DNA from: Actinomycetes bacterium
GTDB taxonomy: Bacteria; Actinomycetota; Acidimicrobiia; Acidimicrobiales; Ilumatobacteraceae
Reading direction: 5' to 3'
Length of the DNA stretch: 64,000 bases
Assembly: GCA_021414085.1 (NCBI GenBank)
Contig: JAIOPC010000004.1
Span: forward strand, 104,593-168,592
Below the pieces are notes generated by a model that ran no database searches, had not been told where the DNA came from, and was given only the letters and a program-made list of their open reading frames with translations. The translations under genes were made by a program, and so were the position numbers. Of the stretch, positions 21,705 to 31,079 are shown one piece after another; position 1 is the stretch's first letter; the number at the start of each line of letters is the position of its first letter.

Positions 21705-23315
21705 ATGTCGCGCGTGCTCTTCACCGGCGGACCGATCGTCACGTTCGAGGGCGCTCCTGCAACGGCGCTGGCGATCGACAACGACCGCATCGTGGCCATT
21801 GGCGACCACGCACGCGAAGCATTCGCGACATTTGACGAGGTTGTGCAGCTCGCCGGACGTCCGCTACTTCCTGCGTTCCGTGATGGGCACGCGCATCCGA
21901 TACACGCGGGCATCAATCGCAACGCCCTCGATCTCACGGGCGTCAGCACGCTTGATGAAGTGTTGCGCCGCGTCGGCGAATGGGCACGAACTCACCCCGA
22001 CGATCCGTGGATTGTCGGCCACTGCTATTCGCCTCCGTTGCTTCCTGGTGGCATCGGCCGACGCGAGTGGCTCGACAAAGTGTGTGCCGACCGGCCAGTG
22101 GTGCTGTATCCCACCGACTATCACGCAATGTGGGCCAACAGTGCTGCGCTCGCGCTTGGCGGCGTGACCGCGGAAACACCGAACCCGCCGCTCGGCGAAA
22201 TCGCCCGCGACCCCGATGGAAGCCCGGTTGGCATGTTGCTGGAGTTCGGTGCGATGGACTTGGTGCAACTCCGCATGCCCGCCACGTCGAGCGCAACCTT
22301 TGCTCGCGGCCTCACAGAGGCAATGAGTTGCCTGAGCATGGAAGGCATCGTCTGGGCGCAAGACGCATCGGTGGGCATGGAGGAGTTTGAGGCCTACGTT
22401 GAAGGAGCGCGCGCTGGCGCGATGACCTGTCGTATCAACAACGCGTTTCGTGCCGACCCCTTGTTGTGGACTACTCAGCGGCCCACCTTCGCTGGCGCGC
22501 GCGACGCGCTTGCGCTCGACGCGGTGGCATCGGCTTGGGTGGGTGCGCGCACGGTGAAGTTCTTCGCCGATGGGGTGATCGAGGCGGGCACTGGGTTCTT
22601 GCTCGAGCCTTACGAGGATGCACCTCATACCTGCGGCCTACCGAACTGGACGGCGGAAGGGTTAAAGGAGGCGGTGCGGGCTTTCGACGCCGACGGATTC
22701 CAGATTCACATTCATGCAATCGGTGATGCAGGCGTGCGCATGGCTCTTGATGCCATCGAGCACGCCGCGCAAATGAACGGCGCGCGCGACCGCCGCCCCG
22801 TGATCGCGCACACGCAGCTCGTGCACCCAGCCGATCGCAGCCGCTTCGCGCCCCTGGGCGTAGTCGCCAACTTCGAACCGCTGTGGGCGCAACTCGATGA
22901 ATCGCAGCTCGATCTCACCATTCCTCGCATTGGTCCTGATCGCAGTGCGCTGCAGTATCCGATCGCCTCGCTCGCTGCCACCGGTGCGCCGATCAGCTTT
23001 GGTAGCGACTGGCCGGTCTCGTCGCATCGCCCACTCGATGGGTTGGCCGTCGCCGTCACGCGTCGCAATAGTCGCGGCGAACCGATCGATGGCTGGTTGC
23101 CGGAAGAACGAATGTCGATCCTGGAGGCGATTCGGGCGTACACGGCTGGCAGCGCTTACCAGGCGTTCGACGACGATGCCGGCGCGCTGCGCGTTGGTGC
23201 GCGAGCCGACCTGGTGGTGCTTGATCGCGACATCACAGCGATCGCCGGCGATGAAGTGCCCGACGCAGTCGTCGACGAAACGTGGGTCGGCGGCGAGCCC
23301 GTCTTTCGTCGTTGA
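21705..23315 (+). CDS. Amidohydrolase of the YtcJ-like group
   Basis: The 536-residue protein has the metal-binding motif DGHAHP, a lysine in VKFFADGV, HIHAIGD, IAHTQLV and the late Asp region SFGSDWPVSS. These are the hallmarks of YtcJ-like amidohydrolases, which hydrolyse amides, formamides or related C-N bonds with one or two metals. It is cytoplasmic, with no signal sequence. The gene is adjacent to a quinone-reductase-like gene in the same direction. The substrate is unknown. Confidence 0.85.
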   Translation: MSRVLFTGGPIVTFEGAPATALAIDNDRIVAIGDHAREAFATFDEVVQLAGRPLLPAFRDGHAHPIHAGINRNALDLTGVSTLDEVLRRVGEWARTHPDDPWIVGHCYSPPLLPGGIGRREWLDKVCADRPVVLYPTDYHAMWANSAALALGGVTAETPNPPLGEIARDPDGSPVGMLLEFGAMDLVQLRMPATSSATFARGLTEAMSCLSMEGIVWAQDASVGMEEFEAYVEGARAGAMTCRINNAFRADPLLWTTQRPTFAGARDALALDAVASAWVGARTVKFFADGVIEAGTGFLLEPYEDAPHTCGLPNWTAEGLKEAVRAFDADGFQIHIHAIGDAGVRMALDAIEHAAQMNGARDRRPVIAHTQLVHPADRSRFAPLGVVANFEPLWAQLDESQLDLTIPRIGPDRSALQYPIASLAATGAPISFGSDWPVSSHRPLDGLAVAVTRRNSRGEPIDGWLPEERMSILEAIRAYTAGSAYQAFDDDAGALRVGARADLVVLDRDITAIAGDEVPDAVVDETWVGGEPVFRR

Positions 23316-23322
23316 CGCGACT

Positions 23323-24177
23323 TCAGCCGTAGGCCTCGTCGGGCAACGGGCGCGGCCACGCCGTCGCGGCAGCACCTAACTCAGCTCCGGCTGCGACTGC
23401 GGCGTCAACGTCCTTTGCCGATTGCTCGCTCTGCCACCAATAGTCCAAGAAAGCGGCGATGAACGCGTCGCCGCAACCGACGGTTGTGCCCTTCACTTCG
23501 ACGGCGTTCACCGGGATGAACCGCTCGTTCGCCGACGCGCCGCGGCAGTCGATGACCTGCACGCCGCGCGAACCCATCGTGATCACAGCCAACTTCCCGG
23601 TGCGGCGCACAACCTCGCGCACGCCCTCGAGGGTCGTGTCGTCGAGCGCGCCGGGCCAGCCGATGAACGCCGTCTTCAGCCAACGCATCGTGTCCTCGAA
23701 GCGCGCAACGCTGTAGTGGCGAAAGTCCAGGAAGTCGCCGCTGGCATCGAGATGATCCACCGCTCCGGCAGCGCCTAAGCGATCCAACTCGGTCACCACT
23801 GGATCGGCCAGCACCATGTGCAGGCGCCGAGCCGAGCCGAGCATCGCTTCCTCGCCGGCCGTCAACCGAAAGTCGGTCCACACGCCCTCGACGAAGTTGT
23901 CCATGTAGGGCTGGCGATCGGCGCGGATCGCGATGTCGATCGAGGCCGATTGCCCGTGCGCGATTAACGACGATGAGTGCGCGATGCCATGGCGTTGGAA
24001 GAAGTCGGTGAACACCATCGGCATGTCGTCGCCGATGCGGGTGAGGAACTGAAACGGCAAGTCACGCTGACTCCAGTGATACGCCATGTTCAGCGCGCCA
24101 CCGCCGGGCAGCACCACGCCCTGCTGGATGTAGCGATCGAGGCTCGCCGGACCGAGCAGAAGATTGTCGACGGTCAC
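23323..24177 (-). CDS. PfkB-family carbohydrate/nucleoside kinase
   Basis: The protein shows the PfkB layout: an N-terminal region with GGGALNMAYHWSQR and a C-terminal signature GTTVGCGDAFIAAFLDY that contains the catalytic Asp (GCGD instead of the usual GAGD). At 284 residues it is on the short side of ribokinase/fructokinase members. The phosphorylated substrate cannot be predicted. Its start overlaps the stop of the upstream unknown gene by 4 bp, so the two are probably one functional unit. Confidence 0.82.
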   Translation of the reverse strand: MTVDNLLLGPASLDRYIQQGVVLPGGGALNMAYHWSQRDLPFQFLTRIGDDMPMVFTDFFQRHGIAHSSSLIAHGQSASIDIAIRADRQPYMDNFVEGVWTDFRLTAGEEAMLGSARRLHMVLADPVVTELDRLGAAGAVDHLDASGDFLDFRHYSVARFEDTMRWLKTAFIGWPGALDDTTLEGVREVVRRTGKLAVITMGSRGVQVIDCRGASANERFIPVNAVEVKGTTVGCGDAFIAAFLDYWWQSEQSAKDVDAAVAAGAELGAAATAWPRPLPDEAYG

Positions 24178-24908
24178 AGGCCTTCCAACGGCCGTGCGCG
24201 ATCGTCACCCAACGCCAGGAATCTGTCGTAGCGCACCTCAATCACCTTGCTCATCTGCCAGAACGCTTCGACCGACAAGTGCGAACAACCTTCTTCAAGA
24301 AACCAGCCTTCGTGCCCTGGTGCGCTGACCAACAACGCTGGATCGTGCGCTGGCACAACTGCCGGGTTCAGGCAGTAGCCGGGCGACATCGAATCGCGGA
24401 TCTGCAGCAGACCGTTGCCGCGAAACCCGTGTGCCCGCGGCACCCGGTGCGACTCACCGGTTCCGAGGTCGTGCAAGTCGACATCTTCGGCCGTCGTCGT
24501 CGTCACTGTCGGCCACGTCGGGTCATCAACCAACTCCGCGATCACGCGCCGAACCGAAATGTCTTGGTAGTGGTTCATCTCGGTGTGCGGTTGCTCGTAC
24601 GTGTCGTCGTGCACGTTGGCGACGCCCCAGTCGTAGACGTTGCCGCATACGGTGACCAAGAACTCGACTAACTGTGGGTTACGACGGAGGAACCGGCGAT
24701 ACGACTCCTCGTACTCAAGGATCGCGACGGCGGGCGACACAATCTCGCCGCGCACGTAATGGCCATATCGCCAGCCGTTGGCGCCAAAACGCTGGTCGAG
24801 TAGCTGTTGGCGACGCGCCTTCTCGGCGCCAGCAAAGCCGGGCACACCAACCGCAATCCACACCTGCTCGAGTAGAGGGTTGGTCGTGAACTCGTCGGGT
24901 TCGCTCAT
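24174..24908 (-). CDS. Conserved protein of unknown function coupled to PfkB kinase
   Basis: I do not recognise this 244-residue family. It is soluble, without signal peptide or membrane segment, and rich in aromatic and acidic residues. Notable parts are WRYGHYVRGEIVSPAVAI and the polar stretch QPHTEMNHYQDISVRRVI. His residues are scattered (about 12), which would suit a metal site. The ATG at 24908 is preferred to TTG 24920. Translational coupling to a sugar-kinase-like gene suggests a shared substrate. Confidence 0.65.
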   Translation of the reverse strand: MSEPDEFTTNPLLEQVWIAVGVPGFAGAEKARRQQLLDQRFGANGWRYGHYVRGEIVSPAVAILEYEESYRRFLRRNPQLVEFLVTVCGNVYDWGVANVHDDTYEQPHTEMNHYQDISVRRVIAELVDDPTWPTVTTTTAEDVDLHDLGTGESHRVPRAHGFRGNGLLQIRDSMSPGYCLNPAVVPAHDPALLVSAPGHEGWFLEEGCSHLSVEAFWQMSKVIEVRYDRFLALGDDRARPLEGL

Positions 24909-24937
24909 GAGAACAGTCAAGCTACCCTCGACGGTGG

Positions 24938-26356
24938 GTGAGCATTACCGACCTCTCAGCGACGCAACTGTCGACCGCGATTCATGCGCGCGACATGTCG
25001 TGTCGCGAGGTGATGTCGGCGTACCTCGCCCAAATCGAGCAGCGCAACCCTGCGGTGAATGCCATCGTCAGCCTGCGCGACCCCGACGAGCTGTTAACAG
25101 AAGCTGCAGCGTGCGATGAAGAGTTGGCGCACGGCCTTTCGCGCGGATGGATGCACGGCATGCCGCACGCGGTGAAGGATCTTGCCGAGACGAAGGGCTT
25201 ACGCACCACTAGCGGGTCGCGACTCCTCGCCGACTTCGTGCCGCAGTACGACTGCTTGGTGGTGGCGCGCATGAAGGCCGCCGGGTGCATTGTGATCGGC
25301 AAGACCAACGTGCCCGAGTTCGGGCTCGGCTCGCACACGTTCAACGATGTGTTCGGTACAACTCGCAATGCGCTCGACCATTCTCGATCGGCGGGCGGCA
25401 GCAGTGGCGGTGCGGCGGTTGCGCTGGCGACGAACATGGTTCCTGTCGCCGACGGCAGCGACTACATGGGCTCATTGCGCAACCCTGCTGCGTGGAATGG
25501 CATCTACGGGTTTCGTCCGAGCCAAGGCCGTGTGCCCGCATGGCCCGAGCGCGATGTGTACCTCTCGAACATGTCGACCGAGGGGCCGATGGCGCGCAAC
25601 GTCCTCGACATCGCAATGTTGTTGGGTACGCAAGCCGGATACGACGCACGCTCGCCGCTTTCGTTGCAAGGCAAGCTCGACGAGTTCGCCACGATCACCT
25701 CAGCAGCCGCGGCGCTGAGCAGCGATGCGTGCGATGTGCGCATCGGTTGGCTTGGCGATCTGCGCGGCTACCTAGCGTTCGAGCCTGGGATCCTTGAACT
25801 CTGCGAAACCGGGCTGCGCACCTTGGCGAGTCTTGGCTGTTCCGTTGAACCGACCATGTTCGAAATGGAACCCGAGCGCGTCTGGGATGCATGGCTGGTG
25901 TGGCGCAACCTTCTCGTCGCTGCGTCGCTTGCTCCGCTGATCACCGACGAGCCGAAACGCGGCTTCGTGAAGCCGGAAGCGTTGTGGGAACTGGATCGCG
26001 GCCTTGCGTTGACGGCCCCACAGATCACGCACGCTGCAGTCGAACGCACCGCGTTCAACCGGGCGATCATGCGTCTGTTAGACCGTTTCGATGTGCTTGC
26101 GATTCCAACCGCGCAGGTATGGCCGTTCAAGATCGAAGAACGGTGGCCCACCCGCATCGGCGACCGCGAGATGGACACGTATCACCGGTGGATGGAAGCG
26201 ACCACTTATGCGACATTCGCCGGGTTGCCGGCAATCAGCGTGCCAGTCGGTGTCGACGAGCGGGGCTTAGCGATGGGAATGCAATTGATCGGTCGACCAG
26301 CGGGCGACGTTGATCTATTGCGCGTCGCTGCTGCCTACGAAGGGGCTGCCCGATGA
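24938..26356 (+). CDS. Amidase signature family enzyme
   Basis: The 472-residue protein has the amidase Ser-cisSer-Lys triad: Lys in PHAVKDLAETKG, the GSSGG stretch in SRSAGGSSGGAAVALA, and the Ser pair region DGSDYMGSLRNPAAW. It hydrolyses a carboxylic amide; substrates in this family range widely. GTG is the start, 29 bp from the divergent unknown gene. Its stop overlaps the histidine kinase start by 4 bp (ATGA). That coupling is unusual and may mean the kinase controls or senses this metabolism. Confidence 0.88.
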   Translation: MSITDLSATQLSTAIHARDMSCREVMSAYLAQIEQRNPAVNAIVSLRDPDELLTEAAACDEELAHGLSRGWMHGMPHAVKDLAETKGLRTTSGSRLLADFVPQYDCLVVARMKAAGCIVIGKTNVPEFGLGSHTFNDVFGTTRNALDHSRSAGGSSGGAAVALATNMVPVADGSDYMGSLRNPAAWNGIYGFRPSQGRVPAWPERDVYLSNMSTEGPMARNVLDIAMLLGTQAGYDARSPLSLQGKLDEFATITSAAAALSSDACDVRIGWLGDLRGYLAFEPGILELCETGLRTLASLGCSVEPTMFEMEPERVWDAWLVWRNLLVAASLAPLITDEPKRGFVKPEALWELDRGLALTAPQITHAAVERTAFNRAIMRLLDRFDVLAIPTAQVWPFKIEERWPTRIGDREMDTYHRWMEATTYATFAGLPAISVPVGVDERGLAMGMQLIGRPAGDVDLLRVAAAYEGAAR

Positions 26357-27360
26357 ATGCAATGACCGATCACCGACTTCTCGAAGTCGTCGAGGCGATT
26401 CCTGATGGAGTCGTCATTGTCAACCGTGACGGGCTCATCGTGTTGGTTAATCGTGAGATGGAACGGCTGGTGGGCTATGACCGCGAGCAGATGTTGGGTC
26501 AAGCAATCGAGATGTTGATTCCAGTTCAACTCCGCGACGGGCACGTCACGAATCGCGAAGACTTCGTGCACGCACCATTCCGACGTTCGATGGGTCTCGG
26601 TCTCGATTTGGCTGCGCAACGCCAAGACGGCAGCGTCTTCCCCGTCGAAATCGCGCTCGCGCCAGCCGAGCTGGATGGCGACCGAGTCGTCATCGCTACC
26701 GTGCGCGACGTCACTGCCAACCGCAGCACCGACGCTGAGTTACAAGCTGCTCGCCAACGAGTGATGCTGGCTGAAGACCACGAACGCATTGCTCGCGACC
26801 TGCACGACACCGTGATTCAACGATTGTTTGCTGCTGGGCTTTCGCTACAAAGCGTGCTCCCGATGGTGCCCGAACAGGCACGCGCAAAGATCGAGTCCAT
26901 TCTCGATACCCAGGACAATGCAATCCGAGAGCTACGCACCGCGATCTTCGGCCTCAGCAGCAAACGCAGCGCTGGTCTCACAATCAGGGTGGTCGTGAAT
27001 CAACTTGTCGACGACGCGTCGCGGGTTCTGGGGTTTCGACCGGCGCTGCACTTCCAAGGCGTGCTCGACGGCATCGATGCCGTCGTCACGGCAGAGGTGG
27101 CGGCGGTGACGCGCGAAGCGCTCAGCAACATTGCTCGGCACGCCCACGCGCGCAAAGTCGACGTGACGCTGCGACATGCCGACGAAACACTCTTTGTCAC
27201 CATTACCGACGATGGGGTCGGCATTCCGCAAAGCCATCAGCTGGGCAGTGGTCTGCTGAATATGCACGATCGGGCCGCACGTCTAGGTGGTTCTTGCACC
27301 GTGTCGTCGAACGATCAGACCGGCACCACCGTGCGGTGGACGATTCCGGTCGGCCCGTAG
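26353..27360 (+). CDS. PAS-domain sensor histidine kinase, DevS-like
   Basis: Residues about 5-125 are a PAS sensor (AIPDGVVIVNRDGLIVLVN). The dimerisation and phosphotransfer helix carries the phospho-accepting His in ERIARDLHDTVIQRLF. The HATPase contains EALSNIARHAHARKVDV and ITDDGVGI, as in the HisKA_3/NarL group. The H-box closely resembles mycobacterial DevS/DosT, but GAF haem domains are replaced by one PAS domain. No transmembrane segment is seen, so the signal is cytoplasmic. The likely partner is the DevR-like regulator encoded convergently next door. Confidence 0.87.
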   Translation: MNAMTDHRLLEVVEAIPDGVVIVNRDGLIVLVNREMERLVGYDREQMLGQAIEMLIPVQLRDGHVTNREDFVHAPFRRSMGLGLDLAAQRQDGSVFPVEIALAPAELDGDRVVIATVRDVTANRSTDAELQAARQRVMLAEDHERIARDLHDTVIQRLFAAGLSLQSVLPMVPEQARAKIESILDTQDNAIRELRTAIFGLSSKRSAGLTIRVVVNQLVDDASRVLGFRPALHFQGVLDGIDAVVTAEVAAVTREALSNIARHAHARKVDVTLRHADETLFVTITDDGVGIPQSHQLGSGLLNMHDRAARLGGSCTVSSNDQTGTTVRWTIPVGP

Positions 27361-27363
27361 GTA

Positions 27364-28035
27364 TTAGGGCGTCGCGGTGTCGCGATTCAGCCCGGCCTTT
27401 ACCGCGAACACTGCGGCTTCCGTGCGCCGGTTCATTCCCAACTTCGTCAGCATGTTCGACACGTAGTTCTTGACGGTCTTCTCGGCGAGGTGCAACGTGT
27501 TGCCGATTTGGCGGTTGGTGGCGCCCTCGGCGATGAGATCGAGGATTCGGCGCTCTTGCGGAGTGAGCTTCGCTAGCCGCTCGTCCTCGATGTCGGGGTT
27601 TCGTAAACGATGCAGCACCTTGGACGTAACGGTTGGGTCGAGCAGGGACTCGCCGCTGGCGACGCGTCGGATTGCTGACACCAGATCGTTGCCTCGAATC
27701 TGCTTCAACACATACCCAGAAGCGCCGGCCATGATCGCCTCAAACAGAGCGTCGTCGTCGCTGAAGGACGTGAGCATCAGGCACGCGAGCTCCGGCTGCT
27801 GGCTGCGGACCTCCCGGCACACCTCAACGCCACTGCCATCGGGCAGGCGAACGTCGAGAACTGCGACATCAGGTCGCGTTGCCGGAATGCGTTGGACGGC
27901 TTCGGCGGCGGTGGACGCTTCACCGACCACGACAATGTCGGGTTCGGCTTCCAATAACTCGCGCACACCGCGCCGGACGATCTCGTGGTCGTCAAGCAGA
28001 AACACATTGATTGGCGTTGCTGAAGGTTCGTCCAC
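27364..28035 (-). CDS. NarL/DevR-family response regulator
   Basis: The receiver domain has the acidic pair in NVFLLDDHEIVRRG, the phospho-acceptor in VAVLDVRLPDGSG and the conserved Lys in GYVLKQI. The LuxR-type helix-turn-helix reads LTPQERRILDLIAEGATNRQ, then EKTVKNYVSNMLTKLG, very close to DevR/DosR of mycobacteria. GTG 28035 is chosen because the receiver begins within ten residues; an in-frame start at 28110 is possible. It converges with the DevS-like kinase gene, with 3 bp between the stops. Confidence 0.88.
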   Translation of the reverse strand: MDEPSATPINVFLLDDHEIVRRGVRELLEAEPDIVVVGEASTAAEAVQRIPATRPDVAVLDVRLPDGSGVEVCREVRSQQPELACLMLTSFSDDDALFEAIMAGASGYVLKQIRGNDLVSAIRRVASGESLLDPTVTSKVLHRLRNPDIEDERLAKLTPQERRILDLIAEGATNRQIGNTLHLAEKTVKNYVSNMLTKLGMNRRTEAAVFAVKAGLNRDTATP

Positions 28036-28145
28036 TGTCCCATTGTCGTCTACCAGGTGCGCAAGCGCCAGCGGTGGGGGACCAACGTCACAATCTTTCC
28101 CGCATTTCATCGCTGGCGGGCGCTTTGTACACTGCGGGGGTGCTG

Positions 28146-29120
28146 ATGACCGAGCCCCCCGCCCTGCTGCCGCAGGCGAACGAATCGTGCTGGTGCGGCA
28201 GCGGCCGAAAGTACAAGCGTTGCCATAAGCCGCTGGAAGGTCGCGTCCTGCAGGGCGTCGTCAGCCCAATGCGTTCTGTACCCGATCACATCGAGCGTCC
28301 CCCGTATGCGGCGACCGGCCGTGTTGATCGGTGGGCGGAAGATCGCGTGAAGTCGCCCGAGATCATCGAGCGCATGCGGCACGCCGGCGCAGTCGCCGCC
28401 GAGATCCTTCGGTTGACAGGCGAGATGGTGCGTCCGGGCATCACCACCGACGAAATCGACGTGTTCGTGCACGAAGCCACGATCGAGCGTGGTGCGTATC
28501 CCAGCCCGCTCAACTACAGCCACTACCCCAAGAGCGTGTGCACCAGCGTCAACGAAGTGATCTGCCACGGCATCCCCGATAGTCGTGCGTTGGTCGACGG
28601 CGACATCATCAACATCGACGTCACCGCCTACATCGGTGGTGTGCACGGCGATACCAACGCCACGTTCTTTGTCGGCGATGTCGATGCCGCCAGCCGCCAG
28701 CTCGTGAAGGTGACCGAGGAATGCATGTGGCACGGCATCGAGGCCGTCGTGCCCGGCCGCCCACTCAGCGACGTCGGCCGCGCCATCGAAAACCATGCGA
28801 AGAAGAACCAGCTCGGTGTGGTGCGCGCTTTCATCGGCCATGGCATCGGCGAGCAGTTCCACACCGATGTGCAAGTGCTGCACTACTACGACGAGCGGGC
28901 GACCATGATCATGCGCCCAGGCATGACCTTCACGATCGAACCGATGATCACCATCGGCAGTTGGCAGCACCGCATGGTGTTCGACGACGACTGGACCGCT
29001 GTCACCGCCGACGGCAAGCGCACCGCGCAGTTCGAGCACACATGCCTGGTCACCGACGACGGCGTGCAGGTGCTGACCGCGCCCGGCGCCGTCAGCCCGT
29101 CGGCGCCCTGGAATCGCTAA
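28146..29120 (+). CDS. map: Type I methionine aminopeptidase with N-terminal SEC-C motif
   Basis: The enzyme removes the initiator methionine from new proteins. Metal ligands are visible in INIDVTAYIGGVHGDTNATF (two Asp), GHGIGEQFH (His), TFTIEPM (Glu) and QFEHT (Glu). The first 30 residues carry CWCGSGRKYKRCHK, a SEC-C zinc-binding motif found in actinobacterial type 1c enzymes and thought to dock on the ribosome. ATG 28146 is used; GTG 28140 would add two residues. The gene is divergent from the DevR-like regulator. Confidence 0.92.
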   Translation: MTEPPALLPQANESCWCGSGRKYKRCHKPLEGRVLQGVVSPMRSVPDHIERPPYAATGRVDRWAEDRVKSPEIIERMRHAGAVAAEILRLTGEMVRPGITTDEIDVFVHEATIERGAYPSPLNYSHYPKSVCTSVNEVICHGIPDSRALVDGDIINIDVTAYIGGVHGDTNATFFVGDVDAASRQLVKVTEECMWHGIEAVVPGRPLSDVGRAIENHAKKNQLGVVRAFIGHGIGEQFHTDVQVLHYYDERATMIMRPGMTFTIEPMITIGSWQHRMVFDDDWTAVTADGKRTAQFEHTCLVTDDGVQVLTAPGAVSPSAPWNR

Positions 29121-29653
29121 CTGTTAAGGGCCAGCCCCGTCGCGGTTGTTGTCACTCGGCGGCGCCGTTCGACGCGAGCTTTGATTGCCAGCCAGATCGT
29201 GATTGACGGACCGACGACCTGTCGGACCATCGCCGACCAGCTCAGATCGAAGTCCGAAAGTGCGACGAGCACGATGATCGTCATGAAACTGGCCTGCACG
29301 TCGAGCAGGATGCTTCCCACCTTCGCCCATCGGCGCTGCAAGTGGCAGCCGACGACCAGCGCCGCGTGCGATGCAGCCAGCGTTGCCGAAAGCGCCAAGA
29401 TCGCGAACCCGTTGCCGGCTTCAGCGGCGGCAAGCAATGCCACGGCCGACGATGCGCAGCGCATGGCGTGAATGACAGCCAGCGCGAAGAAGTAGCGGTC
29501 GGGCATGAACGCACGGGTTGGGGCGTACGACACGTAACCATCGGGGCGTTGCTCTGGGAACGGCAGCGATGAATCGCCAGCGCGTCGATCTGTGGTTGTG
29601 TCCGCTGCCGTCATGTCGACGAACGGCATAAAAGGTTCCGCTAAGTCCGGCAT
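29117..29653 (-). CDS. Membrane protein of unknown function
   Basis: The 178-residue protein has four hydrophobic helices between residues about 50 and 165, after a polar N-terminus. The C-terminus is Arg-rich (KARVERRRRVTTT), fitting the cytoplasmic side. I do not recognise the family. The start could be ATG 29653 or ATG 29614; neither has a strong ribosome-binding site. Its stop overlaps the convergent methionine aminopeptidase stop by 4 bp. Confidence 0.55.
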   Translation of the reverse strand: MPDLAEPFMPFVDMTAADTTTDRRAGDSSLPFPEQRPDGYVSYAPTRAFMPDRYFFALAVIHAMRCASSAVALLAAAEAGNGFAILALSATLAASHAALVVGCHLQRRWAKVGSILLDVQASFMTIIVLVALSDFDLSWSAMVRQVVGPSITIWLAIKARVERRRRVTTTATGLALNS

Positions 29654-29738
29654 TGCCCACCCCCGCGCGCAGAACGATAGTGGACATACCCGATCCTTGA
29701 ACAGGGGAGCATTGCCGTTCACGAGTGTCGTTCACTTA

Positions 29739-31079
29739 GTGGCAACATGCGGCGTGCCGATCTTGCGCGACGATCTCGACCGCAAGATTGTGCGGTTGGC
29801 GATCCCGGCGCTGGGCACGCTGGCCGTCGAACCGCTGTACATCCTGGTCGACACGGCCATTGTGGGGCGGCTGGGAACTCCGCAGTTGGCAGGCCTTGCG
29901 ATCGCGTCGATCGTCTTACTCAACGTGATTTCAGTGCTCTCGTTTCTGGAGTACGTAACCCCCGACATCGCCTTCGCTGTTGGGGCTGGCCGCCTGGAAG
30001 ACGCACGACAGGTTGCGACGAGTGGGCTGTGGCTATCGCTGGCCATCGGCGTGCCGTCGTCGATGACTCTGTTTGTCCTCGCCCGGCCGGTGTGTTGGCT
30101 ACTCGGCGGGCGCGGCGAAGTGCTGGATCACGCAACCACTTACCTATCGATCAGCGCCTGTGGCATCCCGTTTGTGCTGTTCGCATTCCTTGGCCATGGC
30201 GTGTTGCGCGGCTACAACGACCTGCGCACACCGTTGCGGATCGTGGTAGTGGCCAACATCGTCAACCTCATCCTGGAAGTCGTCGCTGTTTACATGCTCG
30301 ACCTTGGTGTTGCCGGCTCGGCGTGGAGCACCGTCATCACACAGGTGATCGCGGCTGCGGTGTTTCTGATCTCGATGCATCGACACCTTGCTCGCGCCCG
30401 ACCGTCGTGGGCGCGTGCGCGCCCGTTGCTGCGCCAGGGACGACACCTCGCTATCCGATCGATCGCGATGTACACGGTGTGGAACTTGTCGACGCTCATC
30501 GCCGCCTATCTCGACGCGCCGACGCTCGCCGCCAATCAGGTGGTGCTGCAGCTCTTCATCTTCCTTGCGCTGATGCTCGATGCGCTCGCAGTGCCGTTGC
30601 ACTCGCTTGTCGCAGGTGAACTCGGTTCCGGCAACCATGCTGGCGCGGCGGCAATTGGTCGCGCCAGCGTGCGTCTTTCGCTGTGGTGCTCGTTCGCCCT
30701 CGGCGCACTGCTGGTTGCGGCGTCGCCGTTTCTGCCCAGTCTGTTCACTTCCGACCCAGCTGTTCGTTCGCGTTTGATGGGAACGCTGTTGGTGCTGGCC
30801 GTCATGCAGATCCCCGGTGCGATTGCGTTCGCACTCGACGGTGCGTTGATTGGTGCGCAGGACATGACGTGGCTCGGTCGCCAAGCCATTTTCAATCTCG
30901 TTGCGTTCTTTCCGTTGGCCGGCGCGACGTTGCTGTGGCCACGACTTGGGCTCGCCGGGTTGTGGGGCGCGCAGTTGATGTGGATGTCGATGCGTGCGAC
31001 GGTCAACTCGCGGCGTTGGAGCCGACTATCCAAGAACCACTTCAGCGCAGCGGAATCCCGGCGAGCAGCTTTGGGTTGA
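29739..31079 (+). CDS. MATE-family efflux transporter (DinF-like)
   Basis: About 12 transmembrane helices are present. The N-terminal pattern DRKIVRLAIPALGTLAVEPL and VDTAIVGRLGTPQLAGLAIA is diagnostic of the DinF branch of MATE exporters, which move drugs or organic cations against H+ or Na+. GTG 29739 or 29751 are the best starts, since the first helix begins shortly after; the frame is open upstream to 29592 but that stretch is hydrophilic and overlaps the divergent gene. The last 38 bp overlap the end of the convergent DNA methyltransferase. Confidence 0.85.
   Translation: MATCGVPILRDDLDRKIVRLAIPALGTLAVEPLYILVDTAIVGRLGTPQLAGLAIASIVLLNVISVLSFLEYVTPDIAFAVGAGRLEDARQVATSGLWLSLAIGVPSSMTLFVLARPVCWLLGGRGEVLDHATTYLSISACGIPFVLFAFLGHGVLRGYNDLRTPLRIVVVANIVNLILEVVAVYMLDLGVAGSAWSTVITQVIAAAVFLISMHRHLARARPSWARARPLLRQGRHLAIRSIAMYTVWNLSTLIAAYLDAPTLAANQVVLQLFIFLALMLDALAVPLHSLVAGELGSGNHAGAAAIGRASVRLSLWCSFALGALLVAASPFLPSLFTSDPAVRSRLMGTLLVLAVMQIPGAIAFALDGALIGAQDMTWLGRQAIFNLVAFFPLAGATLLWPRLGLAGLWGAQLMWMSMRATVNSRRWSRLSKNHFSAAESRRAALG

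Noticed and set aside
28107..29039. 310-codon minus-strand frame opposite the methionine aminopeptidase
   Set aside because: Antisense frame with His/Asp-rich text; the plus strand carries all metal ligands of the aminopeptidase.
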